Under the pieces are notes generated by a model that worked only from the letters and a program-made list of their open reading frames with translations, made no database searches and had not been told where the DNA came from. This document shows positions 1 to 7,290 of a stretch of DNA of 16,416 bases, piece by piece. The number at the start of each line of letters is the position of its first letter. Position 1 is the first letter of the stretch. The position numbers and the translations under genes are program-made. This DNA is from Thiobacillus sp. (GTDB lineage Bacteria; Pseudomonadota; Gammaproteobacteria; Burkholderiales; Thiobacillaceae): assembly GCA_011391285.1 (NCBI GenBank), contig JAABQU010000245.1, positions 1 through 16,416 of the forward strand, read 5' to 3'.

Positions 1-3
1 TGT

Positions 4-75
4 GCCCAACGTTAGAATTCAGCGGACGGCAAAAAGCGCAGCTTTTTGACGGTCCGCTGGAATGACTTGTTGGGC
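4..75 (-). repeat. Integron attC recombination site
   Basis: On the minus strand the site reads R'' GCCCAAC (75-69) and ends in R' GTTGGGC (10-4), matching RYYYAAC and GTTRRRY. The inner arms at 52-63 and 17-27 are complementary (GTCCGCTGGAAT against ATTCAGCGGAC) except for one extra G at 59/60, the extrahelical base that marks attC polarity. The centre is an 8-bp stem (CAAAAAGC at 30-37, GCTTTTTG at 41-48) around a 3-nt loop. Polarity agrees with the minus-strand gene at 102-458, whose stop lies 27 bases before the site. The architecture is read directly; that it is recombination-competent is inferred. Confidence 0.88.
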
Positions 76-101
76 GGCAATCTTGTACTGCACACCACAG
101 A

Positions 102-458
102 CTAATTGAGCCGGACCTCACGCCCACGATTCCAGGGCATGTGCTTAAGTACAAGTGCGATGCTGCAACGCCCGAAAAAAGTCACCATGACAGTTCCCAA
201 CAGAAGAATTATGTAGATGAAAAACCGCACTTCTGGCCATAAGCCAAAGAGCGTAAAGGCAAAATAGACAACCCGAATCTGAGATGGAAATGAAGCCAGG
301 CTTTTCTCTTGCGCTAGAAAGAAAAGGACCTGCACCGCGCTAATGCTCATTACTACGTAGTAGCCGGGTGCCCAGCCCGCGACCGTCGCAATTATGAAAA
401 CCAGTGTTGTCGCCCAAAACCACCAACGAATGTCTGTCGCGTTAATCTTTAGTTGCAT
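102..458 (-). CDS. Small multi-pass membrane protein carried by an integron gene cassette
   Basis: A 118-residue hydrophobic protein with about four predicted membrane segments (near residues 12-28, 33-50, 61-74 and 77-95), a lone Cys near 98 and a basic C-terminal tail (MPWNRGREVRLN). I do not recognise its function. The ATG at 458 is preferred over an upstream in-frame TTG at 509 because GGGAGG lies just upstream, whereas the TTG falls inside the cassette boundary core site. The gene ends next to an attC site with matching polarity, and its upstream side begins at a GTTGGGC core (510-504), so the unit behaves like a roughly 500-bp gene cassette. Its base composition is visibly more A+T-rich than that of the nif and efflux genes, as is common for cassettes. 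Confidence 0.8.
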   Translation of the reverse strand: MQLKINATDIRWWFWATTLVFIIATVAGWAPGYYVVMSISAVQVLFFLAQEKSLASFPSQIRVVYFAFTLFGLWPEVRFFIYIILLLGTVMVTFFGRCSIALVLKHMPWNRGREVRLN

Positions 459-503
459 GCTGCCTCCCGAGTATGGTTGTTGAAGTGTGACCAGGTTTTT
501 GTT

Positions 504-536
504 GCCCAACAGTTATTCAAGAGACCCAGCCCGGAC
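504..536 (-). repeat. Cassette boundary core site, possible half attC remnant
   Basis: On the minus strand this segment ends in GTTGGGC (510-504), identical to the R' core of the attC at 4-75 and preceded by TTGAATAACT, which resembles an attC L'/spacer arm. No matching left arm or RYYYAAC box is visible within about 120 bases upstream on that strand. This could be the 3' half of an attC whose other half was deleted, or a secondary G|TT integration point. The core is seen; its history is inferred. Confidence 0.5.
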
Positions 537-538
537 AT

Positions 539-600
539 TTATATGGCTGCAATTTTTACTTTCTCAAAGTCATCGTTTGAAAGCTTGGAAAAAGTGAGCG
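539..600 (-). pseudogene. Possible C-terminal fragment of an unidentified ORF
   Basis: Minus frame -1 relative to the DUF3617 fragment reads protein-like sequence ending LSNDDFEKVKIAAI and a TAA at 541-539. It lies between the point where DUF3617 similarity stops and the cassette core site. It may be the tail of a lost cassette gene, or it may be chance. There is no start codon and no family recognised. Confidence 0.25.
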
Positions 601-860
601 CCCATGTAATAAGCTTTGTCCGTATATGTGCAGTCGGAAGCGCCGGGGTTGGCGACGCCACTCAGCACCCTGCTCGGGTCACGTACGTCCTCGGCGGTAA
701 AACACTGGTTCAGGGTGTACGGGGCGGGCACAAAGCCTGGAGTGGCGTTAACGCGGGTTTCAATGGTGAGCTGCCAGAGTCCAGGGCTGACGTCCTGGGC
801 CTGCGCCCCTACCGTCAGGAACAGGGCAAACGTTGCAGCAAAGATGTTTCTTACTCTCAT
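570..860 (-). pseudogene. DUF3617-like secreted protein, apparently truncated
   Basis: The 96-residue reading starts at ATG 860, with AGGAG about 8 bases upstream, which is preferred over an ATG at 911. Residues 1-21 form a signal peptide ending AQA. The segment PGLWQLTIETRV, then NQCFTAEDVRDPSRVL, then SDCTYTD follows the pattern of DUF3617 periplasmic proteins (PGLW start, QC, xDC). Family members usually run to about 150 residues or more with further beta strands and a conserved Cys. Here similarity ends near residue 85 and the frame stops at 570, only 60 bases from the cassette boundary. The likely explanation is loss of the 3' half at a recombination junction. DUF3617 has no settled function. 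Confidence 0.6.
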
Positions 861-900
861 ATGCGGACTCCTGATCACGAGGACGAAGGCGAACACTAAA

Positions 901-1113
901 CTACGAAACACCCGCTGAACGATTTAGCCAATCTGTTGCATCCACCGGTTGAATCCGCACAGAGGAGCGGGCAGTCACCGTACCTGCCGTGAAGGGTGGA
1001 TCCTCGGCCAAAGCCGATACTCGACCAAGACTGTCGATTGAGGTCAGGGTGATTCCCATCCCGTTCCTGGTGTGGGGAAAAATTCCTGCCAGCGGCCGAG
1101 TCGGGTTATTCAT
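901..1113 (-). CDS. Possible 70-residue ORF coupled to the upstream lipoprotein gene
   Basis: An ATG at 1113-1111 overlaps the end of the lipoprotein gene (GATGAATAA), in the style of translational coupling, and opens 70 codons to a stop at 901. The product has no signal peptide, Cys motif or recognised domain (it contains SIDSLGRVSALAEDPP). Without homology it could be chance; the overlap and the lack of another gene in 861-1105 are the only support. Confidence 0.22.
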   Translation of the reverse strand: MNNPTRPLAGIFPHTRNGMGITLTSIDSLGRVSALAEDPPFTAGTVTARSSVRIQPVDATDWLNRSAGVS

Positions 1114-2287
1114 CCGCGTACCCATCGTCGGCCGGAGCTTCATCGTCGTTTTTTTTATCCTGAATGAGTTGCTCGTCTGACAGTGGGATACCTCGCGGCA
1201 CCGGTTCGAATTCAACCGGTTGCGTAACGCTTTTGGCGAGACTTCCTTCGATCTGTTTAGATATGTAATAGACCCCTGCCATCACCCCGGTGGCAGGGGC
1301 TTCCATCAGATCAAGCCACATATCATCCAACACGGGGTTCAGGTTTTCCCGAAGCAGTGCTTCCATTTTCGGGCTCTCGTTCTCATGCTCCATCGCGCCA
1401 AAACCGGCTGCGCCCAGGGAAATTATCACGCCTGGTATGCCGCCGACCACTGCGGCTGCAGCGCTTGCGCCACCGCTGGTGATGAGCCGGGCTGCCAGTT
1501 TTTCACTGGCCTGTTGCGCCACGGGCGATATCCTGGCCTCCGATGGTCCGGCCCCTGCGCCGCCAGCATCCTTGCGGATTTGCGCGATGAGGGCCTCATA
1601 GGCGGGCAGCTTGGCGATCGGATCGGCGTGGACAATCTGGTAGAGCGAAGCGCTGTGGGTTGGATGAGGCGCCAGCGCAATTGCGGGAATGTCCTTGATC
1701 CGCCGGTCGAATTGATCGAAAGGCACACCGTAGCGCCGTGGGATTCCCTGAAGTTGATCGCCGAGTAATTGGACGTAGAGCTTTGTCGCTTGTTCCCTGA
1801 CCATGTCAGGATTGATTTCCTTGGCGACGGGGTCCAGCACGCGATCGTGATATTGCTCCTGCAGATAGGCGGCCAGTCGTTTTACGGACGGATCTGTCCC
1901 TTCCCCGGCGCTTAACTTGTACCAGGCCACCTTTATAGCCAGCCATTGCTGGGTCCAGTAACTGGTGAACCACGGAATGAAGTAGGCCTCGGTACGCTTT
2001 TGGACCAGGTTCATCCAGTTATCCAAGGCGACGCGTGCGTAGTCCCAAGCCGATTCTGTCGCGGCTAATGACGCGTCGCCTATTTCGCTATCGACCTGCT
2101 GCCAAGTACTCTCCGAAATCTGAACCGGCGGAGCCAAGTCTGGGAGGCGTTCTGGCGTGGCGCATCCTGCCAGCGCCACCATCAAGGCGACGAGCAGAGA
2201 GCGCAGCAGTAAGATCGCCGTTCCGTAAAAGGATTCCGACGGAGGCCACCCACCCGTCGTCGCATAGGTTCGAACCGAGTCCTTCAT
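1106..2287 (-). CDS. Predicted lipoprotein of unknown function with glycine/alanine-rich hydrophobic segment
   Basis: About 393 residues from the ATG at 2287. In-frame alternatives are ATG 2296 and TTG 2314; the TTG has AGGAAGG ten bases upstream, so the start is uncertain. A hydrophobic stretch ending VALAGC gives a lipobox with the Cys near residue 42, so the mature protein is probably a lipoprotein after an unusually long n-region. The middle is helical and polar, with a WxxPWFTSYWTQQWLAIK stretch. Roughly residues 270-300 form a Gly/Ala-rich hydrophobic segment (SGGASAAAAVVGGIPGV) that could insert in or pack against a membrane. The C-terminus is acidic (KKNDDEAPADDGYADE). I recognise no family. 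It appears monocistronic apart from the possible small ORF overlapping its stop. Confidence 0.75.
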   Translation of the reverse strand: MKDSVRTYATTGGWPPSESFYGTAILLLRSLLVALMVALAGCATPERLPDLAPPVQISESTWQQVDSEIGDASLAATESAWDYARVALDNWMNLVQKRTEAYFIPWFTSYWTQQWLAIKVAWYKLSAGEGTDPSVKRLAAYLQEQYHDRVLDPVAKEINPDMVREQATKLYVQLLGDQLQGIPRRYGVPFDQFDRRIKDIPAIALAPHPTHSASLYQIVHADPIAKLPAYEALIAQIRKDAGGAGAGPSEARISPVAQQASEKLAARLITSGGASAAAAVVGGIPGVIISLGAAGFGAMEHENESPKMEALLRENLNPVLDDMWLDLMEAPATGVMAGVYYISKQIEGSLAKSVTQPVEFEPVPRGIPLSDEQLIQDKKNDDEAPADDGYADE

Positions 2288-2314
2288 GCTGCCCATACTG
2301 GTCCGTTTGTTCAA

Positions 2315-2743
2315 TAGACGGGAGCCTTCCTGCCGACAAGACGAATGCGGTGCACTTGCAGTATTGTCAGACTAGCCAACCGAACGGAACATCCAGCGCG
2401 CCCCACGACAATGATTTGAATATAGATGACGAAAGCGGGGAACAGGAGCTTCCTGCGTGAAGGCACGGTTTCGGCTCTCGTCGGTGGGCATGCTGTTGAA
2501 GAAAAGGTGTGCGAGAACTTGTGTATTTCTCAATGACCGGAAAGACCTGCGGCCCTACGGATCAGCGGAAGCCTCTGGCTGGTCTTCGGCCAGAGCGGCC
2601 GGTGACGTTCTGAGCACGCCAAGTCTGCAATGCGCGGCACACCAGTCGTTAAATAGAAACTCAAGCTGAACGGCCGCTGCCCATCTTTGCGACCGCGTGC
2701 TCTTGACCCAATGCATCTTTCACGCAAAACGCCAGCCTGGCAA
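2315..2743. other. Gene-poor intergenic stretch
   Basis: About 430 bases between the lipoprotein gene and marR. Short ORFs on both strands lack ribosome-binding sites and protein-like composition. The only local structure I see is a 7-bp stem CTCTGGC/GCCAGAG (2572-2578 with 2588-2594) without a T run. A promoter for the lipoprotein gene should lie near 2315-2400, but I cannot identify one with confidence. Confidence 0.5.
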
Positions 2744-3229
2744 TTATTGCCTTGTGCCTGACTCGGCGAGCTTGCGAAGCATTCCTGTCAGCAAGCTTAT
2801 CTCGTTGGCCTCCAGTATGCCGTGCACCCACGCGCTGGACGTGGCTGCCAACTCCCGCATCGCTTTTTCCACCAACCGCTTTCCAGCCGGGGTGAGTTTG
2901 ATGGGCTTGACGCGCTGGTCGGTCTGGTGACGCGAGCGAATAACCAGATTTCTGGTTTCCAATTGCAGCATGACCTTGGTCAATCCACCCGATGTGATCA
3001 ATAAAGAATCCTGCAGTTGTTTCGGAGTCAGTTCGTGAGGTGCTGGAGCATTGCGCAACGTGGCCAGCACGTCGAACTCCGCAGGAGCCAGGCCATTCCG
3101 AGTCCAAACATCCCGCGCCAGGGTGAAGGATAGACTCTGCGCGCGGTGCAGGAACAGCACCATGGGCATCGTTTCCGGTTCATGGCTTTCAGACCATTCA
3201 TGTCGTGGCAATTGCTTGGAGGATGTCAT
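2744..3229 (-). CDS. MarR-family transcriptional regulator
   Basis: The 161-residue protein has MarR winged-helix layout: helix-turn-helix around residues 52-92 (EFDVLATLRN, then TPKQLQDSLLITSGGLTKVMLQLE) and a basic wing around 97-112 (VIRSRHQTDQRVKPIKLTPAG), with N- and C-terminal helices for dimerisation. The start ATG at 3229 follows AAAGG. MarR proteins are usually homodimeric repressors that release DNA on binding small aromatic or oxidising ligands. It diverges from an efflux operon, and the intergenic region holds a 13-bp palindrome overlapping its own likely -10 (TACAAT on the minus strand, 3263-3258). It is therefore inferred to repress both itself and the exporter. The ligand is unknown. 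Residues before about 20 are a polar extension. Confidence 0.88.
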   Translation of the reverse strand: MTSSKQLPRHEWSESHEPETMPMVLFLHRAQSLSFTLARDVWTRNGLAPAEFDVLATLRNAPAPHELTPKQLQDSLLITSGGLTKVMLQLETRNLVIRSRHQTDQRVKPIKLTPAGKRLVEKAMRELAATSSAWVHGILEANEISLLTGMLRKLAESGTRQ

Positions 3230-3261
3230 GACCTAACCTTTCACGAAGTCTGCCGTAATTG

Positions 3262-3274
3262 TAACGAATCGTTA
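3262..3274. promoter_or_regulatory. Candidate MarR operator palindrome
   Basis: TAACGAATCGTTA is a perfect 6+1+6 inverted repeat centred on 3268, in the 108-base space between marR and the DUF4405 gene. It overlaps the marR-proximal TACAAT and ends seven bases before the -35 of the efflux promoter. The position suits a single operator controlling both divergent units. Binding by this MarR is inferred. Confidence 0.6.
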
Positions 3275-3280
3275 TTTATC

Positions 3281-3309
3281 TTGCTAGAAAGATATGGTGG
3301 CCCTATACT
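3281..3309 (+). promoter_or_regulatory. Sigma-70 promoter of the efflux operon
   Basis: TTGCTA (3281-3286), a 17-base spacer and TATACT (3304-3309) give a near-consensus housekeeping promoter about 30 bases before the DUF4405 start. It lies immediately downstream of the palindrome at 3262-3274. Confidence 0.65.
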
Positions 3310-3337
3310 TTTTTACCGGCAATCTCCTGAGGAGTTG

Positions 3338-3832
3338 ATGATGCATATTCAGCGTGAATGGGTGACACCGGTCGCGGCAGGGGCCTTCCTGCTATCGGCA
3401 GTTACCGGGGTACTCCTTTTCTTCCACGTGGACAACGGCCTTAATAAGGTCGCGCATGAATGGTTAAGCTGGGTTCTGCTTGCGGGTGTAGCACTACATG
3501 TGATTGTGAACTTCTCAGGCCTCAAGCGGCATCTCGGCACACGCCGTGGGCAGATTCTCATCGGCCTGTTCGCTCTGATTCTGGGCCTGAGCTTTGCCGG
3601 CCCCGGCGAAAAAGGCGAGCCACCGTTCATGCGGCCGATACAAGCCCTGTCGGCGGCGCCATTGACGACGTTGGCGGAGGTTGCCCGCCTCAGTCCAACG
3701 GAGTTGCAGGCACGCTTGTCAAAGGCTGGCCTCCAACCCACGACCGACCAGCAGAGCCTGAGTGATTTGACGGGTCCGGATGTGCGCAAGCAGATGCAGG
3801 TATTAGGGGCGTTGTTTGCCGAGGCAAAGTGA
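3338..3832 (+). CDS. DUF4405-type membrane protein leading the efflux operon
   Basis: The 164-residue protein starts at ATG 3338; a second in-frame ATG at 3341 is better spaced from GAGGAG (3329-3334), so either may be used. Three membrane helices are predicted near residues 11-30, 42-60 and 72-88. His30, His40 (HEWLSW) and His54 (LHVIVN) lie at membrane-helix ends, as in DUF4405 and cytochrome-b561-like proteins where histidines bind haem. Haem binding here is inferred. The remainder (about 95-164) is a soluble helical tail with repeated Leu spacing. Its stop is one base from the ATG of the outer-membrane factor gene, so the two are co-transcribed. Its role with an exporter is unclear; a redox or sensing function is possible. 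Confidence 0.75.
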   Translation: MMHIQREWVTPVAAGAFLLSAVTGVLLFFHVDNGLNKVAHEWLSWVLLAGVALHVIVNFSGLKRHLGTRRGQILIGLFALILGLSFAGPGEKGEPPFMRPIQALSAAPLTTLAEVARLSPTELQARLSKAGLQPTTDQQSLSDLTGPDVRKQMQVLGALFAEAK

Positions 3833-3833
3833 G

Positions 3834-5297
3834 ATGCGCAGGGTAACGACATCGAATCGGTTCACCCGCCTGCTTGTCATACTCGTCGGGCTCGGGCTGG
3901 CGGGGTGTGCCGCGGTGGGGACGGAGTATGCCCCGCCGACAACCATCTTGCCGACAGGCTGGAGCAACCTCGACCCGGCGGCTCGGCCGGTGGCAAGCAG
4001 CGAAACACCGACTGGCCTGAGCCTCTGGTGGCAAAGCCTGAACGATCCGCTGCTGTCCGCACTGGTCGATGAAGCCCTGCAGGCCAGCCCCGATCTGCGC
4101 AGCGCGCAGGCCCGGTTGCGCGAGGCACGCGCCCGCCGCACGGTGGCCGGCGCCGGGCAGTATCCCAGCGTGACCGCATCGGGCAGCGCCAGCCGCAGCC
4201 AGTCGAGCGAGGAGATCGGCAGCGGCGACACGCGCAACTTCTTCAGTGCCGGCTTCGATGCGAGTTGGGAGATCGACGTGTTCGGCGGCGTGCGCCGCAG
4301 CGTCGAGGCGGCCGAGGCTGACGTCGAAGCGTCGGTGGCGAGCCTCGAAAATACCCAGGTATCGCTGGCGTCCGAAGTGGCGTTGAACTACGTCGACGTT
4401 CGCACCCGGCAGATCCTGCTGGGGATTGCCCGCGACAACCTCACCAGCCAGTCCGAAACGCTGCAGCTCACCGACTGGCGCGCCCAGGCCGGGCTGGTCA
4501 GCAGCCAGGACGTCGAGCAGGCACGCAGCAACCGCGAGCAGACCCGGGCGCTGATTCCGGCACTCGAAGCCAGCCTGGCTGAAGCGGAACATACGCTCGA
4601 CATTGTGCTCGGCAAGGTGCCGGGCACGCTGCATGCGCGTCTGGCCGCAACCGGCGAACTGCCAACCGTGCCGGCGCAGATCGCCGTCGGCATCCCGGCC
4701 GATACCTTGCGCCAGCGTCCCGACGTGCGCGCCGCGGAGCGCAAACTGGCGGCGGAAACCGCGCGTGTGGGCGTGGCCGAAGCGGCTCGGTATCCATCCT
4801 TCACGCTCTCGGGGTCGATCGGCCTCGAAGCGCTGACCCTGGGCGCGCTCGGCAGCAGCGACGCCGTCGCATCGTCGCTGTTCGCCGGTATCACCGGCCC
4901 CATCTTCGACGCCGGGCGCCGGCGTGCCCAGGTCGAGATCCAGGACGCGGTGCGTGAGCAGGCGCTGGTGGCGTATGAACAGACGGTGCTCACTGCCTTG
5001 CAGGACGTGGAAAATGCGCTGGTCTCCCTTGTCCGCAACCGCGAGCGTGTCGAGGCGCTGGCGAACGCCGTTGAATCGGTGCGCAACGCGGCACAACTCG
5101 CACGGCAACGCTACAGCGCCGGCCTGATCGATTTCCAGTCGGTGCTCGACAGCGAACGAAGTGTGCTGGTGCTGGAGGAAAGCCTCGCCAGCGCCCGCGC
5201 CAACGGTGTGCAGACACTCATCCGTCTGTACAAGGCGCTGGGCGGCGGCTGGTCGCCGCAGGCAGAAGTCCTCACCGTCTACAAGGATGCTCCATGA
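3834..5297 (+). CDS. NodT-family outer-membrane efflux lipoprotein (TolC-like)
   Basis: The 487-residue outer-membrane channel component of a tripartite exporter. The signal peptide ends in a lipobox (LGLAGC, acylated Cys25), followed by the family's typical opening WWQSLNDPLLSALVDEAL near residue 65. Two outer-membrane-efflux repeats follow, rich in Ala/Arg/Gln coiled-coil helices (such as SAQARLREARARR and ALQDVENALVSLVRNRERVEAL), and the characteristic RQRPDVRAAERKLAAETARVGVAEAARYPSF-type region appears mid-protein. The length is normal for the family. ATG 3834 is chosen because it gives a proper signal peptide; an in-frame ATG at 3816 lies inside the upstream gene. Its stop overlaps the adaptor gene start (ATGA). 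It should trimerise in the outer membrane and dock with the adaptor encoded next. Confidence 0.93.
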   Translation: MRRVTTSNRFTRLLVILVGLGLAGCAAVGTEYAPPTTILPTGWSNLDPAARPVASSETPTGLSLWWQSLNDPLLSALVDEALQASPDLRSAQARLREARARRTVAGAGQYPSVTASGSASRSQSSEEIGSGDTRNFFSAGFDASWEIDVFGGVRRSVEAAEADVEASVASLENTQVSLASEVALNYVDVRTRQILLGIARDNLTSQSETLQLTDWRAQAGLVSSQDVEQARSNREQTRALIPALEASLAEAEHTLDIVLGKVPGTLHARLAATGELPTVPAQIAVGIPADTLRQRPDVRAAERKLAAETARVGVAEAARYPSFTLSGSIGLEALTLGALGSSDAVASSLFAGITGPIFDAGRRRAQVEIQDAVREQALVAYEQTVLTALQDVENALVSLVRNRERVEALANAVESVRNAAQLARQRYSAGLIDFQSVLDSERSVLVLEESLASARANGVQTLIRLYKALGGGWSPQAEVLTVYKDAP

Positions 5298-6589
5298 ACA
5301 CACCCAACACCCCTCAAACCAGGCAGCCTGCCCTGAAAAACCTCCTCGCCAGCCATGGCGGCGGCCCGTTCTCCGGGCGCTGGTTCTGGCTGGCTGTTGC
5401 GCTGGTCACGATCGCCGTCGTGGTCTGGCTGTTCCTGCGCTCCGGAAACGAAGCAGCCGTGCCGCGCTACTCCACCGAGGCGGTCACGGTCGGCACGCTG
5501 GTGGTCAAGGTTTCCGCCACCGGCAATTTGCAGCCGACCAATACGGTGGATGTCGGCAGCGAACTTTCGGGCATCGTCGACAAGGTCTACGTCGACGACA
5601 ACGACGAGGTGAAGAAGGGGCAGGTTCTGGCGATGCTGGATCTGTCCAAGCTGCAGGATGCGGTGGCGAAGTCGCGCGCATCGCTCGCCGCGGCCGAGGC
5701 GCAGGTGCTGCAGGCGCAGGCCACGGTGGCAGAAACGCGCGCCACGCTGGCCCGCTACCGACAGGTATCGCAGCTGTCCGGCGGCAAGGTGCCGTCGAAA
5801 ACTGAAATGGACAGCGCCGAGGCCAACCTGAAGCGCGCCGAGGCCAACGTCGCCAGCGCGCGCGCCAGTGTGACCCAGGCGCGGGCCACGCTGCAATCGG
5901 ACGAGACCAACCTCGGCAAGGCCAGCATCCGTTCGCCCATCCATGGCGTGGTGCTGTCGCGCCAGGTGGACCCCGGCCAGACCGTGGCCGCCTCCTTCCA
6001 GGCGCCGGTGCTGTTCAAGCTGGCCGAGGACCTGACCAAGATGGAACTGCAGGTCGACGTCGACGAGGCCGACGTCGGCCAGGTCAAGGCCGGACAGAAG
6101 GCCACGTTCAGCGTCGACGCCTGGCCGGGCCGCGAATACAGCGCCGTCATCACCCGAGTCGGCTATGGCGCACAGGAAGCGGAAGGTGTCGTGTCCTATC
6201 TCACCGTGCTCGAGGTCGCCAACGACGACCTCAGCCTGCGACCCGGCATGACCGGCACCGCCGATATCATCACCCTCACGCACGAAAATGCGCTGCTGGT
6301 GCCGAATGCCGCGCTGCGCTTCACCCCAGCTGCCACCGATGCTGCCGAGGAGAAATCGGGCAGCAGCGTGATGGGGGCCCTGATGCCGCGCATGCCGAGA
6401 CAGACGCGAAAGCCCAGGGCGGCGGCCAGCAACAGCGGGGCGCAGCGCGTGTGGGTGCTGCAGGACGGGCACCCGGTCGCCATCGACGTGCAGACCGGCG
6501 CCACCAACGGCCGCGTGACCGAGGTCACCGGCGGGGCACTCAAGGCAGGCATGCGAGTGATCACCGAGGCCCTGAGCGAGCAACCATGA
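5294..6589 (+). CDS. MacA-like periplasmic adaptor (membrane fusion protein)
   Basis: A 431-residue HlyD/MacA-type adaptor linking an inner-membrane ABC transporter to the outer-membrane channel. There is a single N-terminal membrane anchor (about residues 29-48). A lipoyl-like half follows (VKVSATGNLQPTNTVDVGSELSG and VYVDDNDEVKKGQVLAMLD). A long Ala/Arg-rich coiled-coil hairpin spans about 118-205, and the second lipoyl half is SIRSPIHGVVLSRQVDPGQTV. Beta-barrel and membrane-proximal domains follow. A low-complexity insert near 350-380 (PRMPRQTRKPRAAASNSG) is an oddity. The start overlaps the preceding stop by four bases and the stop overlaps the next start by four, so translation is probably coupled. 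The pairing with a MacB-like ATPase and permease supports a MacA-like role over an RND adaptor. Confidence 0.92.
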   Translation: MNTPNTPQTRQPALKNLLASHGGGPFSGRWFWLAVALVTIAVVVWLFLRSGNEAAVPRYSTEAVTVGTLVVKVSATGNLQPTNTVDVGSELSGIVDKVYVDDNDEVKKGQVLAMLDLSKLQDAVAKSRASLAAAEAQVLQAQATVAETRATLARYRQVSQLSGGKVPSKTEMDSAEANLKRAEANVASARASVTQARATLQSDETNLGKASIRSPIHGVVLSRQVDPGQTVAASFQAPVLFKLAEDLTKMELQVDVDEADVGQVKAGQKATFSVDAWPGREYSAVITRVGYGAQEAEGVVSYLTVLEVANDDLSLRPGMTGTADIITLTHENALLVPNAALRFTPAATDAAEEKSGSSVMGALMPRMPRQTRKPRAAASNSGAQRVWVLQDGHPVAIDVQTGATNGRVTEVTGGALKAGMRVITEALSEQP

Positions 6590-7290
6590 GCGACTCAGCC
6601 CTCATCCGGTTGTCCGGCATCACCAAGACATACGGCAGCGGGCAGGCGGCCTTCCAGGCTCTGAAGGGCATCGATCTCGCCATCGAAGCCGGCGATTTTG
6701 TTGCCATCATGGGGCCCAGCGGCTCTGGCAAATCGACCGCGATGAACGTCCTCGGCTGCCTCGACACGCCCACCAGCGGCAGCTACGAATTCGAAGGCGT
6801 GAAGGTCGAGCAGATGTCGCGCAACGAGCGGGCGCTGCTCCGGCGCCACTACCTCGGCTTCGTGTTCCAGGGCTTCAACCTGCTGTCGCGCACTACCGCG
6901 CTGGAGAACGTCGAGCTGCCGCTGATCTACCGCGGCGAGCCCGCTGCCGCACGCCATGCCGCGGCGCGTGCCGCGCTCAAGCAGGTCGGCCTCGAGGGCT
7001 GGGAGCATCACACCCCGGCCGAACTCTCCGGCGGCCAGCAGCAGCGCGTCGCCATCGCGCGCGCCATCGTCACCCGGCCCGCGGTGCTGCTGGCCGACGA
7101 GCCCACCGGCAACTTGGATACCCGCACCAGCCAGGAAATCATGGAATTGATCAGCAGCTTCAACCGTGAGTTGGGTATCACCGTGTTGATGGTCACCCAC
7201 GAACCCGACATGGCAGCCTATGCCAAGCGCGTCATCCACTTCGTCGACGGCTGCGTCGACAGCGATCGCCGCAACGGGGAGGCCGACTGA
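6586..7290 (+). CDS. MacB-type ABC transporter ATP-binding protein
   Basis: The 234-residue nucleotide-binding subunit has complete motifs: Walker [10 protein letters not shown] (residues 43-51), Q-loop FQGFN (Gln95), signature LSGGQ (147-151), Walker B VLLADEP with catalytic Glu172 and switch His205 (VTHE). The segment [17 protein letters not shown] and the FNLL after the Q-loop are typical of the MacB/LolD group. It should drive the mechanotransmission cycle of the permease encoded next, rather than transport through the membrane. In E. coli MacB this domain is fused to the permease; here it is a separate gene, as in many related systems. The start overlaps the adaptor stop (ATGA) and the stop shares one base with the permease ATG. 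Confidence 0.94.
   Translation: MSDSALIRLSGITKTYGSGQAAFQALKGIDLAIEAGDFVAIMGPSGSGKSTAMNVLGCLDTPTSGSYEFEGVKVEQMSRNERALLRRHYLGFVFQGFNLLSRTTALENVELPLIYRGEPAAARHAAARAALKQVGLEGWEHHTPAELSGGQQQRVAIARAIVTRPAVLLADEPTGNLDTRTSQEIMELISSFNRELGITVLMVTHEPDMAAYAKRVIHFVDGCVDSDRRNGEAD

Noticed and set aside
453..918. Plus-strand open frames over the DUF3617 region
   Set aside because: They lie opposite a signal-peptide-bearing minus-strand reading with a good ribosome site, and have no recognisable domain.
2572..2594. 7-bp hairpin CTCTGGC/GCCAGAG as a terminator
   Set aside because: No T run on either side and no gene ends nearby.
3690..5303. 537-codon minus-strand open frame opposite the outer-membrane factor gene
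   Set aside because: It is antisense to a clear TolC-type protein in G+C-rich DNA, is full of His/Arg/Gly with no domain, and has no ribosome site.
5279..6583. 434-codon minus-strand open frame opposite the adaptor gene
   Set aside because: Shadow of a well-supported coding strand; composition is typical of antisense G+C-rich frames.
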